DNA of 64,000 nucleotides from Bosea sp. RAC05. GTDB taxonomy: Bacteria > Pseudomonadota > Alphaproteobacteria > Rhizobiales > Beijerinckiaceae. The notes beneath the pieces were generated by a model, which did no database searches, was not told the DNA's origin, and saw only the letters and a list, made by a program, of their open reading frames with translations. This document shows positions 53,133 through 62,934 of this stretch, piece after piece. Each line of letters opens with the position of its first letter. Position 1 is the stretch's first letter. The stretch lies in the NCBI RefSeq assembly GCF_001713455.1, contig NZ_CP016464.1, positions 1,278,501 through 1,342,500 of the forward strand, given 5' to 3'. The translations under genes and the position numbers were made by a program.

Positions 53133-53606
53133 ATGGACTGGCGCATGACGCTGATCGATCTCCTGAGCCCCGCGGCGGTGATTTCCCCGCTGCGGGCGAA
53201 CGGCAAGAAGCAGGCCTTGCTGGAACTCGCCCAGCATGCCGCGCAGCTCACCGGCCTGCCTGAGCGTGACCTCTTCGAGGCGCTGCTCCAGCGGGAGCGT
53301 CTCGGCTCGACCGGAATCGGCGAGGGCATTGCGATTCCCCATGGCCGGATGGCCGGGATCGACCGGCTCGTCGGGCTGTTTGCCCGGACCGAAAAGCCGA
53401 TCGACTTCGATGCGCTTGACGGGCAGCCCGTCGACATCATCTTCGTTCTGATCGCGCCCGAAGGGGCTGGTGCCGACCATCTGAAGGCGCTCGCCCGCGT
53501 TGCCCGCGTGCTGCGCAACCAGTCGGTCCTCGAACAGGTGCGTGCCGTTCGCGACCCCGCGGCGATCTACGCGATCCTGTCGGAATCGGCGGCGCAGGCG
53601 GCCTGA
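53133..53606 (+). CDS. ptsN: PTS IIA-like nitrogen regulatory protein PtsN
   Basis: 157 aa EIIA-Ntr. The phosphorylatable His is H70 in IAIPHGRMAG, within a mannitol/fructose-type IIA domain. In the nitrogen PTS (PtsP-NPr-EIIANtr) it links carbon and nitrogen status to potassium transport and other targets. It is the last gene of the rpoN block; 53607-53742 holds no recognisable terminator. Confidence 0.96.
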   Translation: MDWRMTLIDLLSPAAVISPLRANGKKQALLELAQHAAQLTGLPERDLFEALLQRERLGSTGIGEGIAIPHGRMAGIDRLVGLFARTEKPIDFDALDGQPVDIIFVLIAPEGAGADHLKALARVARVLRNQSVLEQVRAVRDPAAIYAILSESAAQAA

Positions 53607-53742
53607 GCAGGGCACCGCCGGTCGCGGGACTGCACGCTCCCGCCGTCTTGCATTTGACCAGATCGCAACATCGGCTATTCGCTAGCGCGAAGCTCCCGCC
53701 CGCAGGGCGAGGGGAACGTCGTTGCATGCCGGAGTGCCGCCG

Positions 53743-55367
<1,625 letters not shown>

Positions 55368-55371
<4 letters not shown>

Positions 55372-55715
55372 GTCGGCTTCTCCTCGCCGCCTGTGCCGCG
55401 CTCGCCCTGCTGCCGGCCTTGCTGGTGGCGGCCGAGCCCGCCGCCGCGCAGGCCCGCCCGGCGACCTGCTCGCGCGATCTGTTCCAGAACGAGGGCGCGT
55501 TGCGCCGGCAGCAGACGCGGCTCGCTGGCGTCGCCAATGCCGATCAGGCGACCCAGTGCCGGACCTGGCGCGAGCATGTCGGCTTCCTGCAGAACGCTCG
55601 CGCCGTTTTTGCAACCTGCCAGACCGGAGCCGAGCGCGAGCAGAACGTCGCGATGATGGATTCCGACCTGAAGGACTACCGTGCCCTCATCGCCGGCCGC
55701 TGCGGCGGGCGGTGA
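55368..55715 (+). CDS. Small secreted protein of unknown function
   Basis: 115 aa. A signal peptide (residues 1-29, ending in PAAAQA) is followed by a helical mature domain with Cys at TCSRD, ATQCRTW, FATCQTG and GRCGG. Four cysteines suggest two disulfides. The family is not recognised. Its ATG overlaps the fumA stop (ATGA), so translation is probably coupled, though a metabolic link with fumarase is not obvious. Confidence 0.75.
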
Positions 55716-55720
55716 GGCGC

Positions 55721-55819
55721 CGTCATGGCGAGATGCGAAGCGACGCGGCAGTCCAGAGAGACTGGGTTGAACGCTCCGATCCCGTCTCCCTGGATTGCCT
55801 CGCTGTGCTCGTCATGACG
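55721..55819. repeat. Long palindromic intergenic repeat (second family)
   Basis: About 99 bp. The left half (CGTCATGGCGAG at 55721-55732 and AGTCCAG further in) mirrors the right half (CTCGTCATGACG at 55808-55819 and CTGGATTG), giving a long imperfect hairpin. The CGTCAT-GCGAG...CTGGATTGC motif is a widespread dispersed repeat type in Hyphomicrobiales. It fills most of the gap before the MBL-fold gene. Confidence 0.8.
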
Positions 55820-55851
55820 AGACAGCGGGACTCAGATCGTCGAGAGGCCTC

Positions 55852-56508
55852 ATGACCGACCAGCCGCAGACCCCGCTCCAGATCGCCGTCATCCCCGTGA
55901 CGCCGTTCCAGCAGAACTGTTCGATCCTCTGGTGCACCCGCACAAAGCAGGCCGTCATCGTCGATCCCGGCGGAGACGTCGCGCTCATCCGCGGGGCCCT
56001 CAAGGAAGTCGGGGTCACGCCGGTGGCGATCTGGCTGACGCATGGCCATCTCGACCATGCCGGCGGCGCGGCCGAACTGGCCGAGGCGCTGTCGGTGCCG
56101 GTGATCGGGCCGCACGAGGCCGACACATTCCTGCTGGACGAACTGCCGACAGCGGGCCTGCGCTTCGACATCCGCGACATGCGGGCGGTGTCGCCGTCGC
56201 GCTGGCTCGTCGAGGGCGACGAGGTCAAGGTCGGCGACGTCGCCTTCTCGGTGCTGCATGTGCCGGGCCACACGCCGGGTCACGTCACCTTCTTCCAGAA
56301 GGATCTGCGCTTCCTGCTGGCCGGCGACACGGTCTTCGCCGGCTCGGTCGGCCGCACCGACTTTCCCTATGGCAGCCACGAGACCCTGATCGCGGGGATC
56401 CGGGACAAGCTGCTGCCGCTCGGCGACGATGTGCAGTTCTTGCCCGGGCATGGACCCGCCGGCACGCTCGGCGAGGAACGGGCGAACAATCCGTTCCTGC
56501 AGGGCTGA
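55852..56508 (+). CDS. MBL-fold metallo-hydrolase (GloB/YcbL-like)
   Basis: 218 aa. The zinc motif HGHLDH is at residues 64-69 (H64, H66, D68, H69), with VPGHTPGH, AGDTVF and the terminal GHGP further on, all metal ligands of the beta-lactamase fold. The sequence resembles single-domain glyoxalase II-like hydrolases; the substrate is probably a thioester such as S-lactoylglutathione, but that is inferred. The ATG at 55852 follows the palindromic repeat directly. Confidence 0.9.
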   Translation: MTDQPQTPLQIAVIPVTPFQQNCSILWCTRTKQAVIVDPGGDVALIRGALKEVGVTPVAIWLTHGHLDHAGGAAELAEALSVPVIGPHEADTFLLDELPTAGLRFDIRDMRAVSPSRWLVEGDEVKVGDVAFSVLHVPGHTPGHVTFFQKDLRFLLAGDTVFAGSVGRTDFPYGSHETLIAGIRDKLLPLGDDVQFLPGHGPAGTLGEERANNPFLQG

Positions 56509-56523
56509 GCGGCGGCCGCAGCT

Positions 56524-57828
56524 CTAGTTCTTGTTGAGGCGGGTGACCGCGGCCATGACTTTGCCCTGAGGCTTAGCCTGAGCCTGCACGGGTGTCGGTG
56601 GCAGGCGCCTGCCCGACCCTTGCGGAGCGGGTTGTGGGGACGCCAGCGTCGAGGGAAGCGGTCCCCGGTTGGTCCGGTCCGGGACCACCGGCGGGCGCGG
56701 CAGGTTCAGCTTCTGCCCGACGGTCATCCAGGCGCCGCCGAAGCTGTAGTATTCGACACCATGCCAGTCGGTGCCGGGCAAGTTGCGCTGGAGCAGCTTC
56801 AGGAAGCTCAGCATGTGGATTTCCTGCGAGCGATAGTGACCGTTTTTTTCGTGGATGCCGCGAATGCGGCCCTTCTCGACCTTGATCATGCCGGCGGCGA
56901 GGATCGGAGCGCCGCACAGGAAGCTCGAGTGGTGGAAGCTGCCGCTCGTGTGGATGCCGACATAGAGCACGTCCTGCGGGCTGAGCACGAAAGCGCCCCA
57001 GCCGTCCGTCAAGCCGGACAGCGCGCGGGATTCCCAGGTCGAGGTATCCAGAAGCTTCTCCTCCGCTGACGAGAGGATGGCCTGCCGGCTATCCGCCGTT
57101 TGCAATTGGGGCTTCTTGACCGCATCGACGATGCGCTGCTGCAGGCCGGGTGTCATTCTGGAAAACATCCGCCCGCCACGAAAATCGATCGCAAACAGAT
57201 CTCTGAACGTCAGGTCATCGATGTAACTGACCTCCAATGTGGTCAGAGCCACCAGAGACGTCCGGTCCAGTTTTTCGAGGTACTCCCAGAAGCTGCAGGG
57301 GTCCTTCGAGGCCTGCCAGTTCTGGAAATGGCGTTTGAGCTCCTGTCCTTGGCGATGGTGTTGGTCGAGAACCTCGAGCCAGTTCTCGCCCTGGATGATC
57401 CTGACGGGCCTGCCATCGGCGCCATGGGTGGAGCCTTCCGGGATGATCTTCTTGACGTCGCCGAGCGTCTTGTCCCAGTTCTTCTTCGCCGCGATGTGTT
57501 TCTTCACCCGCTCGAGGACCTTGATCCCACGCAGGGCACTCACCGCAGCTTCATGGAGATTGCGGATATGGGGTGCCCGGAACGAGCTGTGGCCATCGAT
57601 CTTCGTCTGTTTTTCACTCAGCCACCGGCTGCACAGCGAAATCATGCTGGCGAGCATGATCGTCCGACGGTGTCGATCGTCCCGGGGAGTGGTGGGGTAG
57701 CTCGCCAGCAGCAGATCCAGGTGCAGCAGCACCTCATTGTTCCGTTTCCGGAAGATCTTGGAGGTGTCTTTCTTGAACCGCTCTGCGCCGCCCGGCTGCA
57801 GGTAGATCATTCCCTTGGGCTCCGCCAT
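56524..57828 (-). CDS. Orphan protein with an IQM-like C-terminal domain
   Basis: 434 aa, cytoplasmic, no TM or signal peptide. The N-terminal half (about residues 1-240) is helical, basic and unrecognised. Residues 275-345 carry VLYVGIHTSGSFHHSSFL, then GAPILAAG, then NGHYRSQE. From memory this block matches the F-x-H-S-S-F-x-x-G and S-G-H-Y-x-P segments of plant IQ-motif calmodulin-binding (IQM) proteins, whose function is poorly understood. The tail (about 375-434) is Pro/Gln-rich and low complexity. By eye its G+C is lower than the flanking genes, suggesting transfer. No toxin, secretion or immunity gene is adjacent. Confidence 0.75.
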   Translation of the reverse strand: MAEPKGMIYLQPGGAERFKKDTSKIFRKRNNEVLLHLDLLLASYPTTPRDDRHRRTIMLASMISLCSRWLSEKQTKIDGHSSFRAPHIRNLHEAAVSALRGIKVLERVKKHIAAKKNWDKTLGDVKKIIPEGSTHGADGRPVRIIQGENWLEVLDQHHRQGQELKRHFQNWQASKDPCSFWEYLEKLDRTSLVALTTLEVSYIDDLTFRDLFAIDFRGGRMFSRMTPGLQQRIVDAVKKPQLQTADSRQAILSSAEEKLLDTSTWESRALSGLTDGWGAFVLSPQDVLYVGIHTSGSFHHSSFLCGAPILAAGMIKVEKGRIRGIHEKNGHYRSQEIHMLSFLKLLQRNLPGTDWHGVEYYSFGGAWMTVGQKLNLPRPPVVPDRTNRGPLPSTLASPQPAPQGSGRRLPPTPVQAQAKPQGKVMAAVTRLNKN

Positions 57829-58089
57829 CGTCCCCTCCCGCCTTCATCGAACCTCGATGAAAGACAGTCGCGGCGGCGGCGGAGCACGTTCAACGCAGCA
57901 AAGATATATCGCAGGGAACAGCCAGGGCTGAAAACGTTAACGGCCATGTCCTGAAGGGTGCGCGTACATCCGGCGTCACACTTCGAGCTCATGGCCGTCT
58001 TCTACAGCGCTGGAGGACAGTGGAACGCCCTCGACATCGCCGTGATGCTCATATGGGAGAGCAATGCGGCGCTTTCAAGGGCGCCGGCC

Positions 58090-58608
58090 TCAGCTGTCGA
58101 GAACGCCGAGCAGAAAGTCCTGCTTGCCGATCTGGATGCCGTTCTTGCGCAGGATCGCGTAGGCGGTCGTGGCGTGGAAATAGAAGTTCGGCACGGTGAA
58201 GCGGGTGAGATAGGCCTCGCCGCGCATCGTCATGGTCGCATTCTGGCCGCGCGGGAAGGTGACGTCGCGCGCCACGCCGGCCTCGAAGGCAGCCTCGTCG
58301 ATGCCCTCGACGAAGGCGAGGACCTTGGCGATGCGCGCCTTCAGCTCGTCGAAGCTCTTCTCGTCGTCGGGGTGCTTGGGGTTGTCGCCGCCGGCAAGGC
58401 GGGCCGCCGCGTTCTTGGCGAAGTCGCAGGCCAGCTGGATCTGGCGCGAGAAGGGCAGCATGTCGGGCGCCAGCCGCGCGCTCAGCAGCACCTCGGGCTG
58501 AATCTTGCGTGCCGCCGCCTGCTCGACCGTCTTGTCGAGGATGGCGTCGAGGGCCTTGAGCGTCTGGACGAAGCCGGCGAGGGCGGCGGAGCGTGCGGTG
58601 ATGGTCAT
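58090..58608 (-). CDS. DUF1993 family protein
   Basis: 172 aa soluble helical protein. ITARSAALAGFVQTLKALDAIL, FSRQIQLACDFAKNAAARLAG and VPNFYFHATTAYAILRKNGI match DUF1993, a DinB-like four-helix-bundle family of unknown function. The ATG at 58608 gives a compact domain; 58722 would overlap the efp terminator. It lies downstream of efp on the same strand, separated from it by a terminator, so it is transcribed independently. Confidence 0.85.
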   Translation of the reverse strand: MTITARSAALAGFVQTLKALDAILDKTVEQAAARKIQPEVLLSARLAPDMLPFSRQIQLACDFAKNAAARLAGGDNPKHPDDEKSFDELKARIAKVLAFVEGIDEAAFEAGVARDVTFPRGQNATMTMRGEAYLTRFTVPNFYFHATTAYAILRKNGIQIGKQDFLLGVLDS

Positions 58609-58626
58609 GAGCGATCCTCGGAAACG

Positions 58627-58649
58627 AAAACGGGCCCGGAAAGGGCCCG
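58627..58649 (-). terminator. Rho-independent terminator of efp
   Basis: Minus-strand stem CGGGCCC/GGGCCCG with a TTTCC loop followed by TTTTCGTTTCC. It begins 51 nt past the efp stop and lies upstream of the DUF1993 start. Confidence 0.88.
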
Positions 58650-58699
58650 CCGCATCGCCGATATAATCATGCTCCCGGGGTTTGCACCGGCCGCCGGAC

Positions 58700-59269
58700 T
58701 CAATCCTTGGCGCGCTCCACATAGGAGCCGTCTTCCGTCATCACCACGATGCGGACGCCGGGGCCGATATGGGGCGGCACGGCCGTGCGCACGCCGTTGA
58801 CCAGGATCGCGGGCTTGTAGGAGGAGGAGGCCGTCTGGCCCTTGGTGACAGGCTCGGTCTCGGCGACCTCGACGGTGACGCGCTGCGGCAGCTCGATGGC
58901 CACGGCCTTGTCCTCGAACACCGAGAGCGAAACCTTCATGCCTTCCTGCAGATAGGGAGCCATGGTGCCGACCACGTCGCCATCGACATTGATCTGGTCG
59001 AAGGTCTCGGGGTTCATGAACACGTACTGCTCGCCATCCTGGTACAGATAGGTGAAGTCGCGGTCTTCGACATAGGCGCGCTCGACCTGCTCCGTCGTCT
59101 TGTAGCGCTGCGTCATCTTCACGCCGTCGGAGATCCGGCGCATGTCGATCTGCGTCGTCGGCGTGCCCTTGCCGGGGAAGAAGCTCTCGGCCGACAGGAC
59201 CGAGCAGAGATGACCGTCGAGTTCGAGCACATTGCCCTTGCGAACGGAGGATGCGATGACCTTGACCAC
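58700..59269 (-). CDS. efp: Elongation factor P
   Basis: 189 aa three-domain factor that relieves ribosome stalling at consecutive prolines. The start is a GTG at 59269, with AAGGA nearby upstream; this places the modified lysine at K34 (FFPGKGTP), as in E. coli. K34 is the substrate of beta-lysylation by EpmA and EpmB, both encoded divergently just upstream. Domains II and III follow ([16 protein letters not shown] and the C-terminal [10 protein letters not shown] segment). A terminator follows the gene. Confidence 0.96.
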   Translation of the reverse strand: MVKVIASSVRKGNVLELDGHLCSVLSAESFFPGKGTPTTQIDMRRISDGVKMTQRYKTTEQVERAYVEDRDFTYLYQDGEQYVFMNPETFDQINVDGDVVGTMAPYLQEGMKVSLSVFEDKAVAIELPQRVTVEVAETEPVTKGQTASSSYKPAILVNGVRTAVPPHIGPGVRIVVMTEDGSYVERAKD

Positions 59270-59384
59270 GTGACTTGTCCTTGAGCTGGCGCCGCGCCAT
59301 GGCGCCCTTGGCGAAATCCTTGCCGCGCCACTACCGCATTCGCAGGCGAAACGGAAGCTTGCCGACGTTTTTGAACCCGAGACG

Positions 59385-60449
59385 ATGACAAACCCTCTTC
59401 CGCCGTTCTGGCGGCCCGACATCCATGCCGACCGTCGCCCGGCGCTTCTGGCGCGCGGTCGCATCAGGGCGGCACTGCGCCGCTGGTTCGAGGCGCGCGA
59501 CTTCGTCGAGGTCGAGGCCGCGATCCTGCAGGTCTCGCCGGGCAACGAGACGCATCTGCACGGCTTCGCCACGACGCTGATCGACGATGCCGGGGCCCGG
59601 CATCCCTATTACCTGCACACCTCGCCCGAATTCGCGGCCAAGAAGCTGCTGGCGGCCGGCGAGCCCCGCATCTTTGATTTCGCCCGCGTCTTCCGCAACC
59701 GCGAACGCACGGCGCTGCATCATCCCGAATTCACGATGCTGGAATGGTATCGGGCGGGCGAAGGCTACGAGACGCTGATGGGCGATTGCGCCGAATTGCT
59801 GGCCGAGGCGGCCCGCGCTGCCGGCGTCACCACATTCCGCTGGCGCGGCAGCGAGGCCGATCCTTTCGCGCAGCCCGAGCGACTGACGCTCCAGGACGCC
59901 TTCCGGCGTCACGCCGGCATCGACCTGTTGCGCACCGTCACCGCTGACAACGACGTCGATCGCGGCGGGCTCGCGGCCGATGCGGCCGAAGCCGGTATCC
60001 GGGTCACCGATGACGACAGCTGGTCCGACATCTTCAGTCGCATCCTCTCCGAGCGGATCGAGCCCCATCTGGGCCGGGGGCGGGCCACGATCCTGTGCGA
60101 GTACCCGATCTCTGAAGCCGCGCTCGCCCGTCCGAAACCCGGCGATCCCCGCGTCTCCGAGCGCTTCGAGCTCTATGCCTGCGGCGTCGAGCTGGCGAAT
60201 GCGTTCGGGGAGCTGACCGATCCGGCCGAGCAGCGCCGCCGCTTCGAGGCCGACATGGATGAAAAGGCGCGCATCTATGGTGAGCGCTATCCCGTCGATG
60301 AGGATTTCCTGAGCGCGCTCGCCGCGATGCCGCCGGCCAGCGGCATCGCGCTTGGGTTCGATCGCCTCGTGATGCTCTGCACCGGCGCCCGCCGGATCGA
60401 GGATGTGCTCTGGACGCCGGTGGCGGAACCGGGCAGGGGAGCGGCATGA
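59385..60449 (+). CDS. epmA: EF-P--(R)-beta-lysine ligase EpmA (GenX/PoxA)
   Basis: 354 aa, a truncated lysyl-tRNA synthetase catalytic core with class II motifs: motif 1 region near residue 40-60, motif 2 [20 protein letters not shown], and motif 3 [12 protein letters not shown]. It lacks an anticodon-binding domain, as in GenX. It ligates (R)-beta-lysine onto EF-P Lys34. It is divergent from efp and overlaps epmB by 4 nt, so the three genes form one functional unit. Confidence 0.95.
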   Translation: MTNPLPPFWRPDIHADRRPALLARGRIRAALRRWFEARDFVEVEAAILQVSPGNETHLHGFATTLIDDAGARHPYYLHTSPEFAAKKLLAAGEPRIFDFARVFRNRERTALHHPEFTMLEWYRAGEGYETLMGDCAELLAEAARAAGVTTFRWRGSEADPFAQPERLTLQDAFRRHAGIDLLRTVTADNDVDRGGLAADAAEAGIRVTDDDSWSDIFSRILSERIEPHLGRGRATILCEYPISEAALARPKPGDPRVSERFELYACGVELANAFGELTDPAEQRRRFEADMDEKARIYGERYPVDEDFLSALAAMPPASGIALGFDRLVMLCTGARRIEDVLWTPVAEPGRGAA

Positions 60450-61513
60450 CCCTTCACCAGCCTCCCGGCGGACAGCCGCTGCGCAGCGTCGGGGCCCTCA
60501 TTGAGGCCGGCCTCGTTGCGCCCCAGGCACGCGAGGCGCTGGAGGCGGTGGCTGCGCGCTACGCGGTTTCGGTTACGCCGGCCATGGCCGCGCTGATCGA
60601 CCCGGACGATGCAGCGGACCCGATCGCGCGCCAGTTCGTCCCGGATCCCGCCGAACTCGTCACGCTGCCGCAGGAGCGCGCCGATCCGATCGGCGACGAG
60701 GCGCATTCGCCGGTCGAGGGCGTGGTGCATCGCTACCCCGACCGCGCCCTGCTCAAGCTCGTCCATGCCTGCCCGGTCTATTGCCGCTTCTGCTTCCGCC
60801 GCGAGATGGTCGGCCCCGGCGGCGACGCGCTCACAGGCGGGAAGCTCGAGGCGACGCTGGCCTATCTCACCGATCATCCCGAGATCTGGGAGGTCATCAT
60901 GACGGGCGGCGACCCGTTGATCCTCTCGGCCCGGCGGGTGCGGGAGGTGGCGCAGCGTCTGGGCGCGATCGACCATATCAAGGTGGCGCGCTGGCACACC
61001 CGCGTGCCGATGGTCGAGCCCGACCGCATCACGGCCGATTATGCCGCCGCCCTGCGGATCCCGGGCAAGGCGAGCTATGTCGCCATCCATGCCAATCACC
61101 CGCGCGAGTTCACGCCCGCTGCACGGACCGCACTGGCGCGGCTGGCGGATGCCGGCCATGTCCTGATCAGCCAGAGCGTGCTCCTCAGAGGCGTCAATGC
61201 CGATGTCGCGACCCTGTCGGCCCTGATGCGCGCCTTCGTCGAGAACCGGGTGAAGCCCTATTATCTGCACCATCCGGACTTCGCGCCCGGCACGGCGTCG
61301 TTCCGGCTCTCGCTGGAAGAAGGCCAGGCCCTCGTCAAAAGCCTGCGAGGCCATCTGTCCGGCCTGTGCCAGCCGACCTATATCCTCGACATTCCTGGCG
61401 GGGCGGGGAAGATCCCCGTCGGCCCCGCCTTCCTCTCGGCCTGCGAGACGCCCGGCGCCGAGGCTTTCGCCGAGGACCGCCATGGCGAGCGGCACCTCTA
61501 TCCGCCGGGTTGA
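60446..61513 (+). CDS. epmB: EF-P beta-lysylation protein EpmB (lysine 2,3-aminomutase family)
   Basis: 355 aa radical-SAM/PLP enzyme. The cluster Cys are C109, C113 and C116 (CPVYCRFC), and the PLP lysine is K322 in PGGAGKIP. It converts L-alpha-lysine to beta-lysine, the donor for EF-P modification. Its ATG overlaps the epmA stop (ATGA). The length and zinc-free C-terminus fit EpmB rather than larger clostridial LAM. EpmC, the third E. coli enzyme, is not seen in this window. Confidence 0.93.
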   Translation: MTLHQPPGGQPLRSVGALIEAGLVAPQAREALEAVAARYAVSVTPAMAALIDPDDAADPIARQFVPDPAELVTLPQERADPIGDEAHSPVEGVVHRYPDRALLKLVHACPVYCRFCFRREMVGPGGDALTGGKLEATLAYLTDHPEIWEVIMTGGDPLILSARRVREVAQRLGAIDHIKVARWHTRVPMVEPDRITADYAAALRIPGKASYVAIHANHPREFTPAARTALARLADAGHVLISQSVLLRGVNADVATLSALMRAFVENRVKPYYLHHPDFAPGTASFRLSLEEGQALVKSLRGHLSGLCQPTYILDIPGGAGKIPVGPAFLSACETPGAEAFAEDRHGERHLYPPG

Positions 61514-61533
61514 AGTCAATGGCTGCTCTGGTA

Positions 61534-61554
61534 AACTAACTCAATTGAACTAAC
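61534..61554. promoter_or_regulatory. Operator candidate for the Phd/VapC module
   Basis: Two AACTAAC direct repeats (61534-61540 and 61548-61554) flank the palindrome TCAATTGA (61541-61548). They lie just upstream of the antitoxin start, AT-rich against a GC-rich background, as expected for an antitoxin-bound autoregulatory site. Confidence 0.5.
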
Positions 61555-61566
61555 CTGAGGTCGGCC

Positions 61567-61812
61567 ATGGAGAAGGTCAACATCCACGACGCGAAGACGC
61601 ATCTGTCGCGCCTGGTCGACCGCGCCGCGAAGGGCGAGGCCTTCATCATCGCCAAGGCGGGGAAGCCCATGGTCAAGGTCGTTCCGCTGGAGCCGATCGA
61701 GACCAAGCCGCTCCAACGCACTGGTTTTATGGTCGGGCAAATGACGGTGCCCGATGATTTCGATGAGATGGGGCGGGCAGAGATCGAAGCCATGTTCAAC
61801 GGGCGATCGTGA
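61567..61812 (+). CDS. Phd/YefM-type antitoxin
   Basis: 81 aa. The N-terminal Phd fold has VNIHDAKTHLSRLVDRAAKGEAFIIAKAGKP, typical of prevent-host-death antitoxins, and the C-terminal 25 residues (VPDDFDEMGRAEIEAMFNGRS) form the toxin-binding tail. It should repress its own promoter and neutralise the adjacent PIN toxin, whose ATG overlaps its stop by 4 nt. The strict overlap fixes their stoichiometry. Confidence 0.9.
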   Translation: MEKVNIHDAKTHLSRLVDRAAKGEAFIIAKAGKPMVKVVPLEPIETKPLQRTGFMVGQMTVPDDFDEMGRAEIEAMFNGRS

Positions 61813-62195
61813 AGGCTCTTCTCGATACGCACCTTCTGCTGTGGAACGCGGGTCGACCCGACCGGCTGTCGGCGGAAGCGCGACGCATCATCGACTCAGC
61901 CGACAGCGAGTTGTATTTCAGCGCGGCGAGCCTGTGGGAGATCGCCATCAAGACCAGTCTCGGCCGGAGTGATTTTTCGGTTGACGCGAGACTTCTGAGA
62001 CGCGGCTTGCTCGACCATGGTTTTGCCGAGTTGCCGGTCACGGGCGAGCATGCGGTTGCGATCGACGGATTGCCGCCGATCCATAGGGATCCGTTCGATC
62101 GCATCCTGGTCGCTCAGGCCAAGGTCGAAGGAATCACCCTGTTGACGTCCGACAACACGGTGGCCCGCTATGGCGGCGCGATCCAGAAGGTTTGA
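61809..62195 (+). CDS. VapC-like PIN-domain ribonuclease toxin
   Basis: 128 aa. The acidic metal-binding residues of the PIN fold are present: D6 (LLDTHLLLWN), Glu in LWEIAIKTSLG, and Asp in HRDPFDRILVAQA. VapC toxins cleave tRNA or rRNA; the target cannot be predicted. Read as a functional toxin paired with the Phd-type antitoxin. The frnE-like gene follows 13 nt later but has its own Shine-Dalgarno. Confidence 0.92.
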   Translation: MKALLDTHLLLWNAGRPDRLSAEARRIIDSADSELYFSAASLWEIAIKTSLGRSDFSVDARLLRRGLLDHGFAELPVTGEHAVAIDGLPPIHRDPFDRILVAQAKVEGITLLTSDNTVARYGGAIQKV

Positions 62196-62208
62196 GAAGG
62201 AGACCGCC

Positions 62209-62853
62209 ATGAAAGACAAACTGCCCATCGCGATCGTCTCCGATCTCGCCTGCCCCTGGTGCTTCATCGGCAAGGCGCGGCTGGAGAAGGCGCTGGAGAG
62301 CCATGGCTTGACCGAGCGCGTCGCCATCACCTGGCTGCCCTATGAGCTGAACCCCGACATGCCGGCCGAAGGCATGGACCGCACCGCCTATCTCGATGCC
62401 AAGTTCGGCGCCGGCAAGCGCAAGGAAATCGAGATCCGGCTTTCGGAGGCGGCGCTCGAAAGCGGCGTCACCTTCAACTGGGCCCGCGTGACGAAGAGCG
62501 TCAACACCCGCATGGCCCATATGCTGGTCGCCGCCGCCTCGACCGTCCAGCGCGGCACCGAGATGAAGGCGGCGCTGTTCAAGGCCTATTGGCAGGACGG
62601 CCGCGACATCGGCGATCTCGACACGCTCGTCGCCATTGCCGGCGAGCAGGGCTTCGACGAGCAGGCCGCGCGCGACGAGCTGACCAATGAGGAGCTGCGC
62701 GAGACCGTGATCGGGCTCGAGGCACACGCCCAGCAGGTCGGTGTCACCGGCGTGCCCTTCTTCATCATCGACGGCAAGCTTGCGGTCTCCGGCGCGCAGA
62801 CCGGCGATGTCTGGGCGCAGGTGTTCAAGCAGGTGCTGAGCGACGCGGCCTGA
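62209..62853 (+). CDS. DsbA-family oxidoreductase (FrnE-like)
   Basis: 214 aa thioredoxin-fold protein with a helical insert. The active site CPWC is in SDLACPWCFIGKA, and the cis-Pro loop is GVTGVPFFIID. No signal peptide, so cytoplasmic, like FrnE of actinobacteria and Deinococcus, which has disulfide isomerase activity. AAGGAGACCGCC precedes the ATG at 62209. It is downstream of the toxin-antitoxin pair but not obviously related to it. Confidence 0.9.
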   Translation: MKDKLPIAIVSDLACPWCFIGKARLEKALESHGLTERVAITWLPYELNPDMPAEGMDRTAYLDAKFGAGKRKEIEIRLSEAALESGVTFNWARVTKSVNTRMAHMLVAAASTVQRGTEMKAALFKAYWQDGRDIGDLDTLVAIAGEQGFDEQAARDELTNEELRETVIGLEAHAQQVGVTGVPFFIIDGKLAVSGAQTGDVWAQVFKQVLSDAA

Positions 62854-62902
62854 GCGACGGGAGCTCGCCGGGCGCGCGGCCTTGCGCCGGCGCCCGAATC
62901 AT

Positions 62903-62933
62903 GGCCCATCCCCGCAAACAGCGGGAGTGGGCC
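62903..62933 (+). promoter_or_regulatory. RBS-sequestering hairpin in the pyrF leader
   Basis: GGCCCA pairs with TGGGCC, continues through a G-U pair and one mismatch into CCCGC/GCGGG, with an AAACA loop (62916-62920). The right arm contains the pyrF Shine-Dalgarno GGGAG (62923-62927), and the hairpin ends one base before the ATG at 62935, so it should limit translation. Confidence 0.55.
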
Positions 62934-62934
62934 C

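Noticed and set aside
57958..58800. 280-aa plus-strand ORF opposite the DUF1993 gene
   Set aside because: Crosses the efp terminator and is the complement of the DUF1993 frame; no motif recognised.
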